Of a stretch of DNA of 64,000 nt, positions 39,425 to 47,595 are shown piece after piece; positions within the stretch are counted from its first letter, which is position 1, and each line of letters opens with the position of its first letter. The stretch lies in the NCBI GenBank assembly GCA_937995655.1, contig CALKJI010000005.1:62001-126000 (forward strand), read 5' to 3'. The notes beneath the pieces are model-generated. The model saw nothing but the letters and a program-made list of their open reading frames with translations. It searched no databases and had not been told where the DNA came from. The stretch comes from an uncultured Pseudothermotoga sp. Its GTDB lineage: Bacteria > Thermotogota > Thermotogae > Thermotogales > DSM-5069. Position numbers and translations under genes: made by a program.

Positions 39425-40248
39425 TGAGATTTTCCAAATACTACAAACTGCTTGCATATCTTGTGCTTTCCCTTTATGCCTTTATCGTGGTTGGTCCTTT
39501 CTTCATGATAATCATGAATTCCTTCAAGACGATGCGTGAACTCTTTATGAAACCTTTTTCTTTGCCATCAAAGTTTATCTATCAGAACTATATACAGGCA
39601 TGGCAGAGAGCATCTATCGCCAGAGGGTATATCAACAGTGCCATCGTAGCTACTATTTCCGTTGTTACAGTTGTCCTTTTGGCATCCATGTTTGCATACA
39701 TGATATCGAAATATGAATTTAAGATACGGAGATACCTTTTCATATACTCCATGCTTGGTTTAGCACTTCCTGCCAGGCTTGCAGTTATACCGATATTTTT
39801 ACTTTTAAGGACTTTGAATCTTACAAATTCACTTCTTGGTTTGATTCTCGTCTACAGCTCTGTCAACATACCTTTTTCTGCTTTCATACTGAAAAATTTT
39901 ATTGACTCTGTGCCGAATGAACTCTGTGAAGCGGCAAGAATCGATGGTGCATCTGTACCAACTATCTACAGCAGGATTATACTTCCTTTGATAAAACCGG
40001 CTTTATCCATATCCGCAATTGTCACCTTTGTCAATGTGTGGAATGACTTTTTCTTTCCCTTGATTCTCATAAATGACAGATCGAAGGCAACCATAACGCT
40101 TGCTGTATCGATTTTTTTTGGTGAATACTCAAACCAGTGGCATCTTTTGTTCTCTGGTTTGGCACTTTCTATTGCGCCTACTGTCATTCTTTTCCTCATC
40201 TTCTCTCAGTATTTCATAGCTGGGATGACCCAGGGTGCAATAAAATAA
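39421..40248 (+). CDS. ABC sugar transporter, permease (MalG type)
   Basis: 275 residues, six membrane helices, EAA loop ELCEAARIDGASVPTIYSRIILPLIKPA. The C-terminus GMTQGAIK is the usual MalG-type ending. It forms the transmembrane pore with the preceding permease. Confidence 0.94.
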   Translation: MMRFSKYYKLLAYLVLSLYAFIVVGPFFMIIMNSFKTMRELFMKPFSLPSKFIYQNYIQAWQRASIARGYINSAIVATISVVTVVLLASMFAYMISKYEFKIRRYLFIYSMLGLALPARLAVIPIFLLLRTLNLTNSLLGLILVYSSVNIPFSAFILKNFIDSVPNELCEAARIDGASVPTIYSRIILPLIKPALSISAIVTFVNVWNDFFFPLILINDRSKATITLAVSIFFGEYSNQWHLLFSGLALSIAPTVILFLIFSQYFIAGMTQGAIK

Positions 40249-40261
40249 TGAGGTGAAACCT

Positions 40262-41416
40262 ATGAAATTAGGTTTAGATGTCTTTCTTCAAAATTATTCT
40301 TCAAAATTCAAAGGTGCAAGCATAGCTTTGATTACAAATTCGACCGGCATCAACGGTGAGTTGAGAAGGAATATAGACCTTTTTCTCGAACGTGGCTTGA
40401 GGTTGGTAAAACTCTTTGGACCTGAGCATGGAATCTACGGTGCAGCACCAGACGGTGCTAAGGTTTCAGATGCTGTCGATTCCAGATACAAGATACCTGT
40501 CTATTCACTATACGGTGATAGAACAAGGCCAACGAAAGAGATGTTTGAGAATCTGGACATTGTAATCTTTGATATACAAGACGTTGGGTTGAGGTTTTAC
40601 ACCTATATCTACACCATGGCTTACTGTATGGAAGAAAGTGCAAAGTACGGTATCAAGTTCATAGTACTTGACAGACCAAATCCTATAAACTGTGAAATAG
40701 TAGATGGTCCAGTCATTAGGAAGGATTTTGAAAGCTTTGTGGGTGGTTATGGTCTTGCACTGAGATATGGCATGACGATAGGTGAGCTAGCAAGGTATTT
40801 GAATGATTATTACAAAATGAATGCGGATTTGATGGTTATTCCAATGGATGGCTATGCAAGATCATATTTCTACGATGAAACAGGATTACTTTGGAATACA
40901 CCTTCACCAAATCTTCCATCACTGGAACACACGCTTCTGTACATCGGTTTTTGTTTGCTCGAGGGTGTGAATTTGTCCGTTGGCAGGGGAACGGTTCATC
41001 CATTCAAGTACGTTGGAGCACCATGGATTGATTCGCAAAGAGTGTACGAAGAACTCAGAAAATTCAATCACCCTGGAGTTACTTTCAGGGAAAGAGTTTT
41101 TGTACCAGCCGCTTTCAAATTACAGAATCAAGTGTGTAGTGGCCTGGAGTTTTTTGTTACAGACAAAAGGAAGATAAAGCCTTTACATCTTGCCATAGAT
41201 CTGATCTATGTACTGAAAAAAGTTCATCCTGAGAGCTTTCAATGGGATAGCTACTTTCATGATGAAAGTCCAAGATACTACTTTGATCTGTTGATCGGTA
41301 ACGATTACTATAGAAAAGCAATTGAAGAAGGGGCTACATCCAAAGATTTTGAATCGCTTTGGCAAAGTGAGTCCCAACAATTTTCCAGACTGTCCATAAA
41401 ATACAGACTCTACTGA
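40262..41416 (+). CDS. NamZ-type exo-beta-N-acetylmuramidase (DUF1343)
   Basis: 384 residues matching DUF1343, now known from Bacillus NamZ (GH171), which removes MurNAc from the non-reducing end of peptidoglycan fragments. Visible are ALITNSTGI, LFGPEHGIYGAAPDGAKV with Glu55 as the likely catalytic acid, SLYGDRTRPT, IFDIQDVGLRFYTYIYTM and LDRPNPINCEIVDGPV. No signal peptide is seen, so it probably works in the cytoplasm on imported fragments. The ATG at 40262 follows GAGGTG. Position after the importer genes, 13 bases behind, argues that the transporter carries muropeptide sugars. Confidence 0.88.
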   Translation: MKLGLDVFLQNYSSKFKGASIALITNSTGINGELRRNIDLFLERGLRLVKLFGPEHGIYGAAPDGAKVSDAVDSRYKIPVYSLYGDRTRPTKEMFENLDIVIFDIQDVGLRFYTYIYTMAYCMEESAKYGIKFIVLDRPNPINCEIVDGPVIRKDFESFVGGYGLALRYGMTIGELARYLNDYYKMNADLMVIPMDGYARSYFYDETGLLWNTPSPNLPSLEHTLLYIGFCLLEGVNLSVGRGTVHPFKYVGAPWIDSQRVYEELRKFNHPGVTFRERVFVPAAFKLQNQVCSGLEFFVTDKRKIKPLHLAIDLIYVLKKVHPESFQWDSYFHDESPRYYFDLLIGNDYYRKAIEEGATSKDFESLWQSESQQFSRLSIKYRLY

Positions 41417-41461
41417 ACTTTTTCAAACAGGATATAACAGACCCCATATAGTGCGCTATAC

Positions 41462-41490
41462 GAACAGGTATGTTATAATGATACCTGTTC
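41462..41490 (+). promoter_or_regulatory. Perfect palindrome over the -10 box of the DUF362 gene
   Basis: GAACAGGTAT (41462-41471) and ATACCTGTTC (41481-41490) are exact inverted repeats around a nine-base centre that carries the last part of a perfect TATAAT (41474-41479). No good -35 lies 17 bases upstream. A dimeric regulator bound here would block RNA polymerase. A GTTC half-repeat lies just after it. Confidence 0.6.
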
Positions 41491-41525
41491 ATTCCCGTTC
41501 GAGTTTATGCACAGGAGGTGTTGCA

Positions 41526-42596
41526 ATGTCTGTCGTATATTTCACTGACCTAAGTGCAAATGCTAGTATGAATCTTCTTAAAAAGCTAGAGGTTCTCTTG
41601 GACAAAGTTGAATTGGCAAAGGTAGTGGGTCAAAACTATTTTGTTGCGATCAAAATCCACTTTGGCGAGTATGGAAACCTTGCCTTCATAAGGCCACAGT
41701 ATGTCAAAATTGTTGTCGATCAGATAAAAAAATATGGTGGCAAGCCGTTTTTAACAGATTCTAACACCCTGTACAGAGGCAATAGATCAAACGCGATCGA
41801 TCATCTTTTGAATGCCTATATGAATGGATTTGGCTATGAAGTCACAGGTGCACCTGTTATCATCGCCGATGGTCTAAGAGGCTCAGATGAGATCAAGGTA
41901 AGAATAAACAAGACTCATATTAAAGAAGCAAAGATTGCCTCAGCAATTGCCTTGTCTGATTCCTTAGTGGTTATGACTCATTTCAAGGGCCATGAGCAGA
42001 CAGGTTTTGGGGGAACGTTAAAAAACGTTGGAATGGGAAGTGCCTCGAGAGCCGGAAAACTTGAGCAACATTCTGAATCAAAACCATATGTCGTAGTAGA
42101 AAACTGTGTGGCTTGCAGAATGTGTGAGAGAAACTGTCCAACCATGGCGATAACAGTAGTTAAATTTGCAACTATTGATTATGCGAAATGTATAGGTTGC
42201 GGTCAGTGTATTGCCATGTGTAACTATGATGCAATGTCACCGAAGTGGAGTGATTCATCAGAACTTCTGAGCAAGAAGATGGTTGAGTATGCTTACGCAG
42301 TCTTGAAAGACAAGAAAGCCATTTTTATATCCTTTTTAACTGACATTTCACCAGATTGTGATTGCTGGCACACAAACAGACCTCCAATAGCTCCGAACAT
42401 TGGTATCTTAGCGAGCATAGATCCTGTAGCGCTTGATCAGGCATGCATAGATCTGGTGGTACAAAGACAGGGCAAGGACCCATTTCTTGAAGCTCATCCA
42501 AAAGTCACATGGGAAACTCAACTGAGCTATGCACAGGAAATCGGATTGGGTTTCAGAAAATATGAATTAGTCAAGGTCGTGTGCGATTTAGAGTAG
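41526..42596 (+). CDS. DUF362 protein with two [4Fe-4S] ferredoxin motifs
   Basis: 356 residues. The DUF362 part covers most of the chain (VAIKIHFGEYGNLAFIRPQYV, ...MTHFKGHEQTGFGGTLKNVGMG), with a bacterial ferredoxin insert near residues 195-240: CVACRMCERNCP and CIGCGQCIAMCN, together able to hold two [4Fe-4S] clusters. The family is common in anaerobes; the reaction is not known to me. The ATG at 41526 follows AGGAGG. The gene stands alone behind a palindromic operator-like site. Confidence 0.85.
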   Translation: MSVVYFTDLSANASMNLLKKLEVLLDKVELAKVVGQNYFVAIKIHFGEYGNLAFIRPQYVKIVVDQIKKYGGKPFLTDSNTLYRGNRSNAIDHLLNAYMNGFGYEVTGAPVIIADGLRGSDEIKVRINKTHIKEAKIASAIALSDSLVVMTHFKGHEQTGFGGTLKNVGMGSASRAGKLEQHSESKPYVVVENCVACRMCERNCPTMAITVVKFATIDYAKCIGCGQCIAMCNYDAMSPKWSDSSELLSKKMVEYAYAVLKDKKAIFISFLTDISPDCDCWHTNRPPIAPNIGILASIDPVALDQACIDLVVQRQGKDPFLEAHPKVTWETQLSYAQEIGLGFRKYELVKVVCDLE

Positions 42597-42601
42597 ATAG
42601 A

Positions 42602-42820
42602 TCAGCTACCTTTAGTGGTGCCCTTGAGGATCCATACAATTCCTAAGGCCACCAGTACTATCATTAGCACTGGAATAGCGATAAATATAAAACCAACCAA
42701 GAGCAATATCAATATGGCACCAGACAAGATCAAGCCACCAAAACCTACAAACAATGGAAAAAGCTTAAAGAAAAGGTAGATCAAAAATATCACACCGACT
42801 GCTGCGAGAAAATACAACAT
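42602..42820 (-). CDS. Small membrane protein
   Basis: 72 residues that are almost wholly hydrophobic, with two or three membrane helices (AAVGVIFLIYLFFKLFPLF, then GGLILSGAILILLLVGFIF and IPVLMIVLVALGIVWIL) and a short basic tail. A strong AAGGAGG precedes the ATG, so the gene is real. Function not recognised. Confidence 0.65.
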   Translation of the reverse strand: MLYFLAAVGVIFLIYLFFKLFPLFVGFGGLILSGAILILLLVGFIFIAIPVLMIVLVALGIVWILKGTTKGS

Positions 42821-42855
42821 TCATTGGCCTCCTTGTTCTTCATTTTGCTTATCCT

Positions 42856-42987
42856 CTACAAGTTCCTCCACAGATATAGTACAACCCTTGCACCACATTT
42901 CTCACAGATCAGTTTTTCGTGTGACAACTGTGCAGCAGAATAATAAATTTACCAACAATTTGGGCATTTATAATAGAAGGTACACAA
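42856..42987 (-). pseudogene. Small zinc-ribbon protein gene interrupted by an in-frame stop
   Basis: Reading the minus strand from a TTG at 42987 gives FYYKCPNCW, then TAA, then IYYSAAQLSHEKLICEKCGAR and VVLYLWRNL before a TAG at 42856. The two CxxC knuckles (CPNC and CEKC) are about 20 residues apart, as in a small zinc ribbon, but the stop lies directly after the first. The expected CGK codons (TGT GGT AAA) seem to have become TGT TGG TAA by a one-base gain and loss. It lies between the isoaspartyl dipeptidase and the small membrane protein. Confidence 0.4.
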
Positions 42988-43002
42988 CCCCTTGAATTAC
43001 AC

Positions 43003-44157
43003 TCAAAGCTCGAAGGTTCCTTTAACGATTACCTCATGATTTGCCATGAGTACTTTACCCTTTGCTATAACATCGACCAGTGCAAGATCATGATCCAATA
43101 AAAGTATGTCTGCGTCCTTTCCTTGAGCTATGGTTCCTTTGTTTTGAAGTTTGAGTATCTTTGCGGGGTTGTATGTGACCGCTTTCAAAGTTTTTTCTAT
43201 CGCCACACCATTTTTCACTGCTAATCTGAACTGCTCATAATTGCAGGTGACCTTCCCGATGTCAAGACCTACGAACTCTTTTTTCTCGTTGAATCTCGGT
43301 AAACTTCCTTGACCGTCGGAACTGAAAGTAACATTATCCTCAAAGCCATTCTCGATATACAGTTTTAAGGCTTTCCAAGCCTGAAGATCTTCTTTCGAAA
43401 GGCTGTCAGTGCTTGTCGTGAAATCAACAAAACCACCCATTTTGACATAGTTCAGTCCTTCATGTAAAAGTCTCTCATTTCTATTTATGTGTGTTGGCAA
43501 GAATTGAGTCACAGGAATCTCTGTCTTGCTAACTATTTCATACACCATATTGAGCATCATTTCACCGTCACCAAGATGAAGATTCACAATACCAGCCTTG
43601 CCAGAAAGTATTCCTCCAACTCTTGCATCAGCCGCAATTCTCTTAAGTTCTTCCACTGTGGGCTGGGATGAGCGATGATCCGAAATTGCTATTTCACCAG
43701 CTCCAATTACTTTGTCGATCAAGATCAAGTCTTGCAACAGACTTCCGGTGAATGTAACGATAGGAACTCTATAGGAACCTGAATATATATAACAGGTGAC
43801 ACCCTCTTCATCAAGTGCCTTCGCTTTCGCATAAAGCGAGTTTAGATTTCTTGTTACTCCATCTGTCCCAAGGCAACCAATGACTGTCGTTACACCACCT
43901 TTAACTAGATCTGAAAAGACAAGTTCAGGAGTGCGAGTTTTGAACCCTCCTTCGCCCCCACCGCCAATTATATGAACGTGAGAATCTATGAAACCAGGTA
44001 CAGCAATTTTTCCTGAACCATCTATCAGTTGAACATGCGAACCATTTAGAGTTATACTATCTTCTACAGCGACGATCTTGTCGATGGCAATCAAGATATC
44101 TTTTCTGCCAAGGGGCTGAGGAGAGAAGACTTCCACATTCTTTATGATCTTGATCAT
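43003..44157 (-). CDS. iadA: Isoaspartyl dipeptidase (beta-aspartyl peptidase)
   Basis: Metal-dependent amidohydrolase that cuts isoaspartyl dipeptides formed from damaged proteins. Family marks: PGFIDSHVHIIGGGGEGG (first metal His pair), GAGEIAISDHRSSQPT, GIVNLHLGDG, LPTHINR and TFSSDGQGSLPRF with the catalytic Asp. 384 residues, usual length. It is linked on the minus strand to a decayed ABC importer upstream; a role in using imported peptides is possible but not shown. Confidence 0.9.
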   Translation of the reverse strand: MIKIIKNVEVFSPQPLGRKDILIAIDKIVAVEDSITLNGSHVQLIDGSGKIAVPGFIDSHVHIIGGGGEGGFKTRTPELVFSDLVKGGVTTVIGCLGTDGVTRNLNSLYAKAKALDEEGVTCYIYSGSYRVPIVTFTGSLLQDLILIDKVIGAGEIAISDHRSSQPTVEELKRIAADARVGGILSGKAGIVNLHLGDGEMMLNMVYEIVSKTEIPVTQFLPTHINRNERLLHEGLNYVKMGGFVDFTTSTDSLSKEDLQAWKALKLYIENGFEDNVTFSSDGQGSLPRFNEKKEFVGLDIGKVTCNYEQFRLAVKNGVAIEKTLKAVTYNPAKILKLQNKGTIAQGKDADILLLDHDLALVDVIAKGKVLMANHEVIVKGTFEL

Positions 44158-44165
44158 TCCATCAC

Positions 44166-44384
44166 CTAAACCAATTGATTCATCTGGGCTTTAAGATAGT
44201 TTTCCGTCACAACTCTGACCAACTTCATTGCAAGGCCATTTTGCTGATACACCATAAAGTTCAAAATTTGCATCATTTGGTCTTTGCTGAAAGTATGAAG
44301 AACCTCTACTGCCTTTTTGTCCCCTGGCGGCACGCTAATGTTGACGTATGCATCATTGATATAACCAGCACCTTCTATTCTCAC
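44166..44384 (-). CDS. Small protein of unknown function
   Basis: 72 residues, not recognised. It starts with GTG behind GAGGTGG and ends eight bases before iadA, so it looks like a real small gene in the same unit. The sequence has a strand-rich first half (INDAYVNISVPPGDKKAVEV) and an amphipathic C-terminal helix (MVYQQNGLAMKLVRVVTENY). No cysteines, no signal peptide. Confidence 0.55.
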   Translation of the reverse strand: MRIEGAGYINDAYVNISVPPGDKKAVEVLHTFSKDQMMQILNFMVYQQNGLAMKLVRVVTENYLKAQMNQLV

Positions 44385-44440
44385 AAAACCACCTCTTTTT
44401 TATTATCGCCCCAGACCAAAAGATTCTAAATAGTATTTTA

Positions 44441-45271
44441 TCACCCTTTCAAAGCACCTTGCGTTAGACCGCTTACTATGTATTTTTGTGCTACGGCGAA
44501 AACAAACACAGTTGGTAAAAGAGCCACAAAGATACCGGCAGCCATCACATTCCATTGAATACCTGCCTTTGAAACGAATGAATAAAGGGCAACAGGTACG
44601 GTCATTTTGTGATCACTGTGTAAGAACAAAACAGCAGTGAATACCTCGTTCCAACTGTTGACAAAGCAAAAGCTGAATACCGCACCTATATTTGGAAGAA
44701 AAACTGGTAGGACAACCCTGAAAAGAGCCCCAAACCTTGTGCATCCATCAATCCAAGCGGCTTCTTCCATTTCTTTCGGTATAGATTTTAAAAATACGCG
44801 GGTCATGATTGTACCAAAGGCTACACCGAGACCTGTGTATATCACCACAATACCAAACAGTGAGTTGGTCAGTCTCAACTTTGAAAACATTGTGAACTGA
44901 GAAATCATCAAGAGATAAGCCGGTATCATTTGAACAAAAAACAAGCTCAGCAAAAGAAAATGCCGCATTAGAAATCTAAATCTGGGGAGAATGTAACCGC
45001 CCATTAGAGAAAATGTAGTTGATAAAAGAGCAGAGCATACTGCAACCAAGAAGCTATTTCTAAAGTATATATGAAACTTTGCAAAACCAAAAAGGTACCT
45101 GTAAGCTTCAAAAGTAAGACGACTCGGAAAATATTTCACTGGAAAGGTATATACTTCTGTCGCTGGTTTGAGGGAGGTCAATACAATCCAGGTTAATGGG
45201 AAAACAGCAACAATCAGATAGATGATCAATCCAAAGATCCTTACAGCCCTTAGAGTTCGATGCCTTTTCAT
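44441..45271 (-). CDS. ABC sugar transporter, permease (MalG type), intact
   Basis: 276 residues, six membrane helices, EAA loop EMEEAAWIDGCTRFGALFRVVLPV and a typical SGLTQGALKG end. Its ATG overlaps the stop of the upstream permease gene (ATGA). The frame is intact although the two genes before it are broken, so the product probably has no working partner. It may be in an early phase of loss, or could pair with another importer's permease. Confidence 0.88.
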   Translation of the reverse strand: MKRHRTLRAVRIFGLIIYLIVAVFPLTWIVLTSLKPATEVYTFPVKYFPSRLTFEAYRYLFGFAKFHIYFRNSFLVAVCSALLSTTFSLMGGYILPRFRFLMRHFLLLSLFFVQMIPAYLLMISQFTMFSKLRLTNSLFGIVVIYTGLGVAFGTIMTRVFLKSIPKEMEEAAWIDGCTRFGALFRVVLPVFLPNIGAVFSFCFVNSWNEVFTAVLFLHSDHKMTVPVALYSFVSKAGIQWNVMAAGIFVALLPTVFVFAVAQKYIVSGLTQGALKG

Positions 45272-46137
45272 ACTTCAAAATCACCTTTTTCAAAGATTGA
45301 CAGATAAAAGATGGTAAAGAGAAGTAGCATCATAGTAATTATTATTCCCAGGGCTGATGCCTTTCCAAAGTTGTTTTGGTAATAGACCATTTTTATCATT
45401 TAGACTGGTAGAATGCTTGTTGCTTCTGCAGGTCCACCTCTTGTTGTACCATAGATAATATCGGGAAAATTCATAACCCAGATGATTCTCAAAAGAACCG
45501 TACTCAGTACTGTTGGCTTGATATAAGGTATTGTTATCTTTAACAACTTGCTCCAAGCATCAGCACCATCCAGTTCCGCTGCCTCGTATAGTTCTTGCGA
45601 TATTGATTGCAAAGCGGCAAGGAGCATTATTGCAAAAAATGGTATACCATACCATACATTGATCATTATCACCGAAAACATGGCAAAGTTTGGATCTGAA
45701 AGGAAGCTGATAGGTTTACTTATAACATGGAGTCTGACCAAAATATCATTGAGAACATCAAACTGTCCATTAAGTATCCATGACCATAGTAAACCTATTG
45801 CGAAACCAGACAAAGCCCACGGATAAAAGACAATTCCCATGTATAATCCTCTTCCCGTGAATGGTCTTGCCAAGAGCAGTGCTAATAAAAATCCGAAGAT
45901 CAATTGCAGGAAAAATGAAAAAAGATCCAGATCATAGTATTCAGAAGGACTCTGCCAAAGTTTGGATCGCTCAGGATGCTTTTATAATTGTCAAGGTCGA
46001 TGAACCTTGGTCTGTTCAAATTGAAAACGGTCAGTTTTTGAAATGAAATCACCCCCCACGGACGAGGGGGGGTAAAGGTTTACGAACAAAATCAAAACAA
46101 TTGTCGGCAAAAGCATTGGAAAAATCCACAGTCTCAT
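45268..46137 (-). pseudogene. ABC sugar transporter permease (MalF type), broken
   Basis: A full-length permease can be traced from MRLWIFPMLLPTIVLILF to GKASALGIIITMM, ending in the ATGA overlap with the next permease, but it needs at least three repairs. Near the start two runs, C6 at 46052-46057 and G7 at 46066-46072 on the plus strand, shift the frame between NLYP and VISFQKLTVFNL. An A6 run at 45918-45923 lacks one base between MIWIFF and the LQLIFGFLLALLLARPF segment. A TAA at 45400-45402 stands where ATSILPV(Y)MIKMVYY would continue. The EAA loop (ELYEAAELDGADAWSKLLKI) is still readable. Confidence 0.85.
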
Positions 46138-46146
46138 TTTTTTTCA

Positions 46147-47285
46147 CTACTCACCAAGCCCTGCCTTTTTCCAAAAGTCTGCCCACGTTTTCAGAGCTGT
46201 TTCTGGCTTCATTTTACCAAGTAGCACCTGCTGCATCGTTGTATCATGTAATTCGTTCCATTCGCTCCAAGCTTCGTTATCAAGAGGATATTTTGTGAAT
46301 TGATAATTTTGTGGGTGGTCGAACATGGCTTTCCAGCCATTGAATATGTCGCTCTTAAAATAGGGATCGATGATAGACTCTTATATCAACAGGTAGAGCA
46401 CCGTAATCCTTGCACCAAAGGGCGTTGATCTGCGGCGAATTGAAAAATTCTAAGAACTTCCAAGCGGTATCTTTGTACTTTGAATAGCTAGTGATACCCC
46501 AGCCAGCAAAACCAATTGTTGGATAGGCCTTACCACCTTTTCCAATTGGTAGCGGCGCCCTTTGATATTTGTCCTGACCCAAGAGTTCGTTCAAAAGTCC
46601 AACGGTGTCTGGATCTTGGAAAAGATATGGCGTAATACCAGACACAAAAGGGTTCACCTGTTCGTCAAAACCCCAGTTTATAGAGTCCTTTGGAGAAGTC
46701 TTGAACAATTCTAAATAGAAATTGATACCATCGAGCGCACGTTTATCTTCGAAGATGAGTTTTCCATCTCTTTTCAAATACATACAATTTGGATCTATAT
46801 CATCAGAGAAAGAAGTGATGACAGTATCGATGAAAGCTGTAAGATATCCTTTTCCACGAAAATCGAAACCATACTGGTTCTGTTCGGGTTTTGTCAACAT
46901 TCTGCAGTACTCAAGAAGTTCATCCATTGTTTTTGGGATCTTTGTTAAATTGTATTTTGATGTAATATCAGGCCTGAGGAAGAGTGTCTTTACGTAGATA
47001 GCGTTTGGTAAAAGATAAGCAGTGTTCTTGTAAGTCCTCGCAGCTTCGAGAACGCCCGTCACAAGGTCTTTGGTCAGATTGGTAAGCTGTTTCATAAGGT
47101 GGCGAAATCAGTTCAACTTTCACGCCTGGATTCTGTGCTTCGAACTTCGAAATGATCTCTTCAAGTACCTTTGTCCTAAGCGGGCTAGTGAAGACCTGGA
47201 TGACTCTCAAAGTGACCGTTTCTGAAAAGATCAGTGAGAAACTTACTAAAACCATCATAAGAACCAAAATGACTTGCGCAATCAT
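46147..47285 (-). pseudogene. ABC sugar transporter substrate-binding protein, broken
   Basis: Starts normally with GGGGTGGT before ATG and a signal peptide (MIAQVILVLMMVLVSFSLIFS), then VTLRVIQVFTSPLRTKVLEE. Near 47085-47095 the frame jumps from SPPYETAYQ to LTNLTKDLVTGVLEAAR, and compared with the family some 50 residues seem to be missing there. The middle is open to about 46380, where a one-base change shifts DI to ESIIDPYFKSD, and the C-terminal part (WKAMFDHPQNYQ...FWKKAGLGE) ends at TAG 46147-46149. Two lesions including a deletion make this a true pseudogene rather than a sequencing slip. Confidence 0.85.
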
Positions 47286-47595
47286 ACCACCCCTTCACTG
47301 AAGATAATTATAAAACAGATGACGAGCACCTAAGTTCTCTAGTAACGTTTTCTAACCGAGTTGACTTTCCTCATCTTAATTTAGTGATCAGCTTTCACCG
47401 GGGGATTTGATGATCTTTGGTCTATTTGAATGGAAGTGAATTTTTTTGTAAGCGGTCCTTTTTGTCAAATCATGTACCACCCAATCGACACAAAGGTGAA
47501 CCATTGAGTTATTATATTATTGCTATTGTTGTCATAATATTTTTCTAAAGTTGTTATACAATTTTTATGGAACATTCTCCAATAGGAGGTTTATC
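47286..47595. other. Intergenic region between broken ABC operon and HD-GYP gene
   Basis: About 310 AT-rich bases containing the upstream regions of both divergent units. A TTGTCA (47529-47534) and TATACA (47555-47560) face the HD-GYP gene but with a 20-base spacer, so the promoter is doubtful. AGGAGG lies before the ATG at 47596. No RNA gene, repeat or terminator is apparent. Confidence 0.3.

Noticed and set aside
45290-45556. Minus-strand 88-codon frame near the permease 3' end
   Set aside because: Out of frame with the permease coding text; the real C-terminal residues are read in the broken permease frame through the TAA at 45400.
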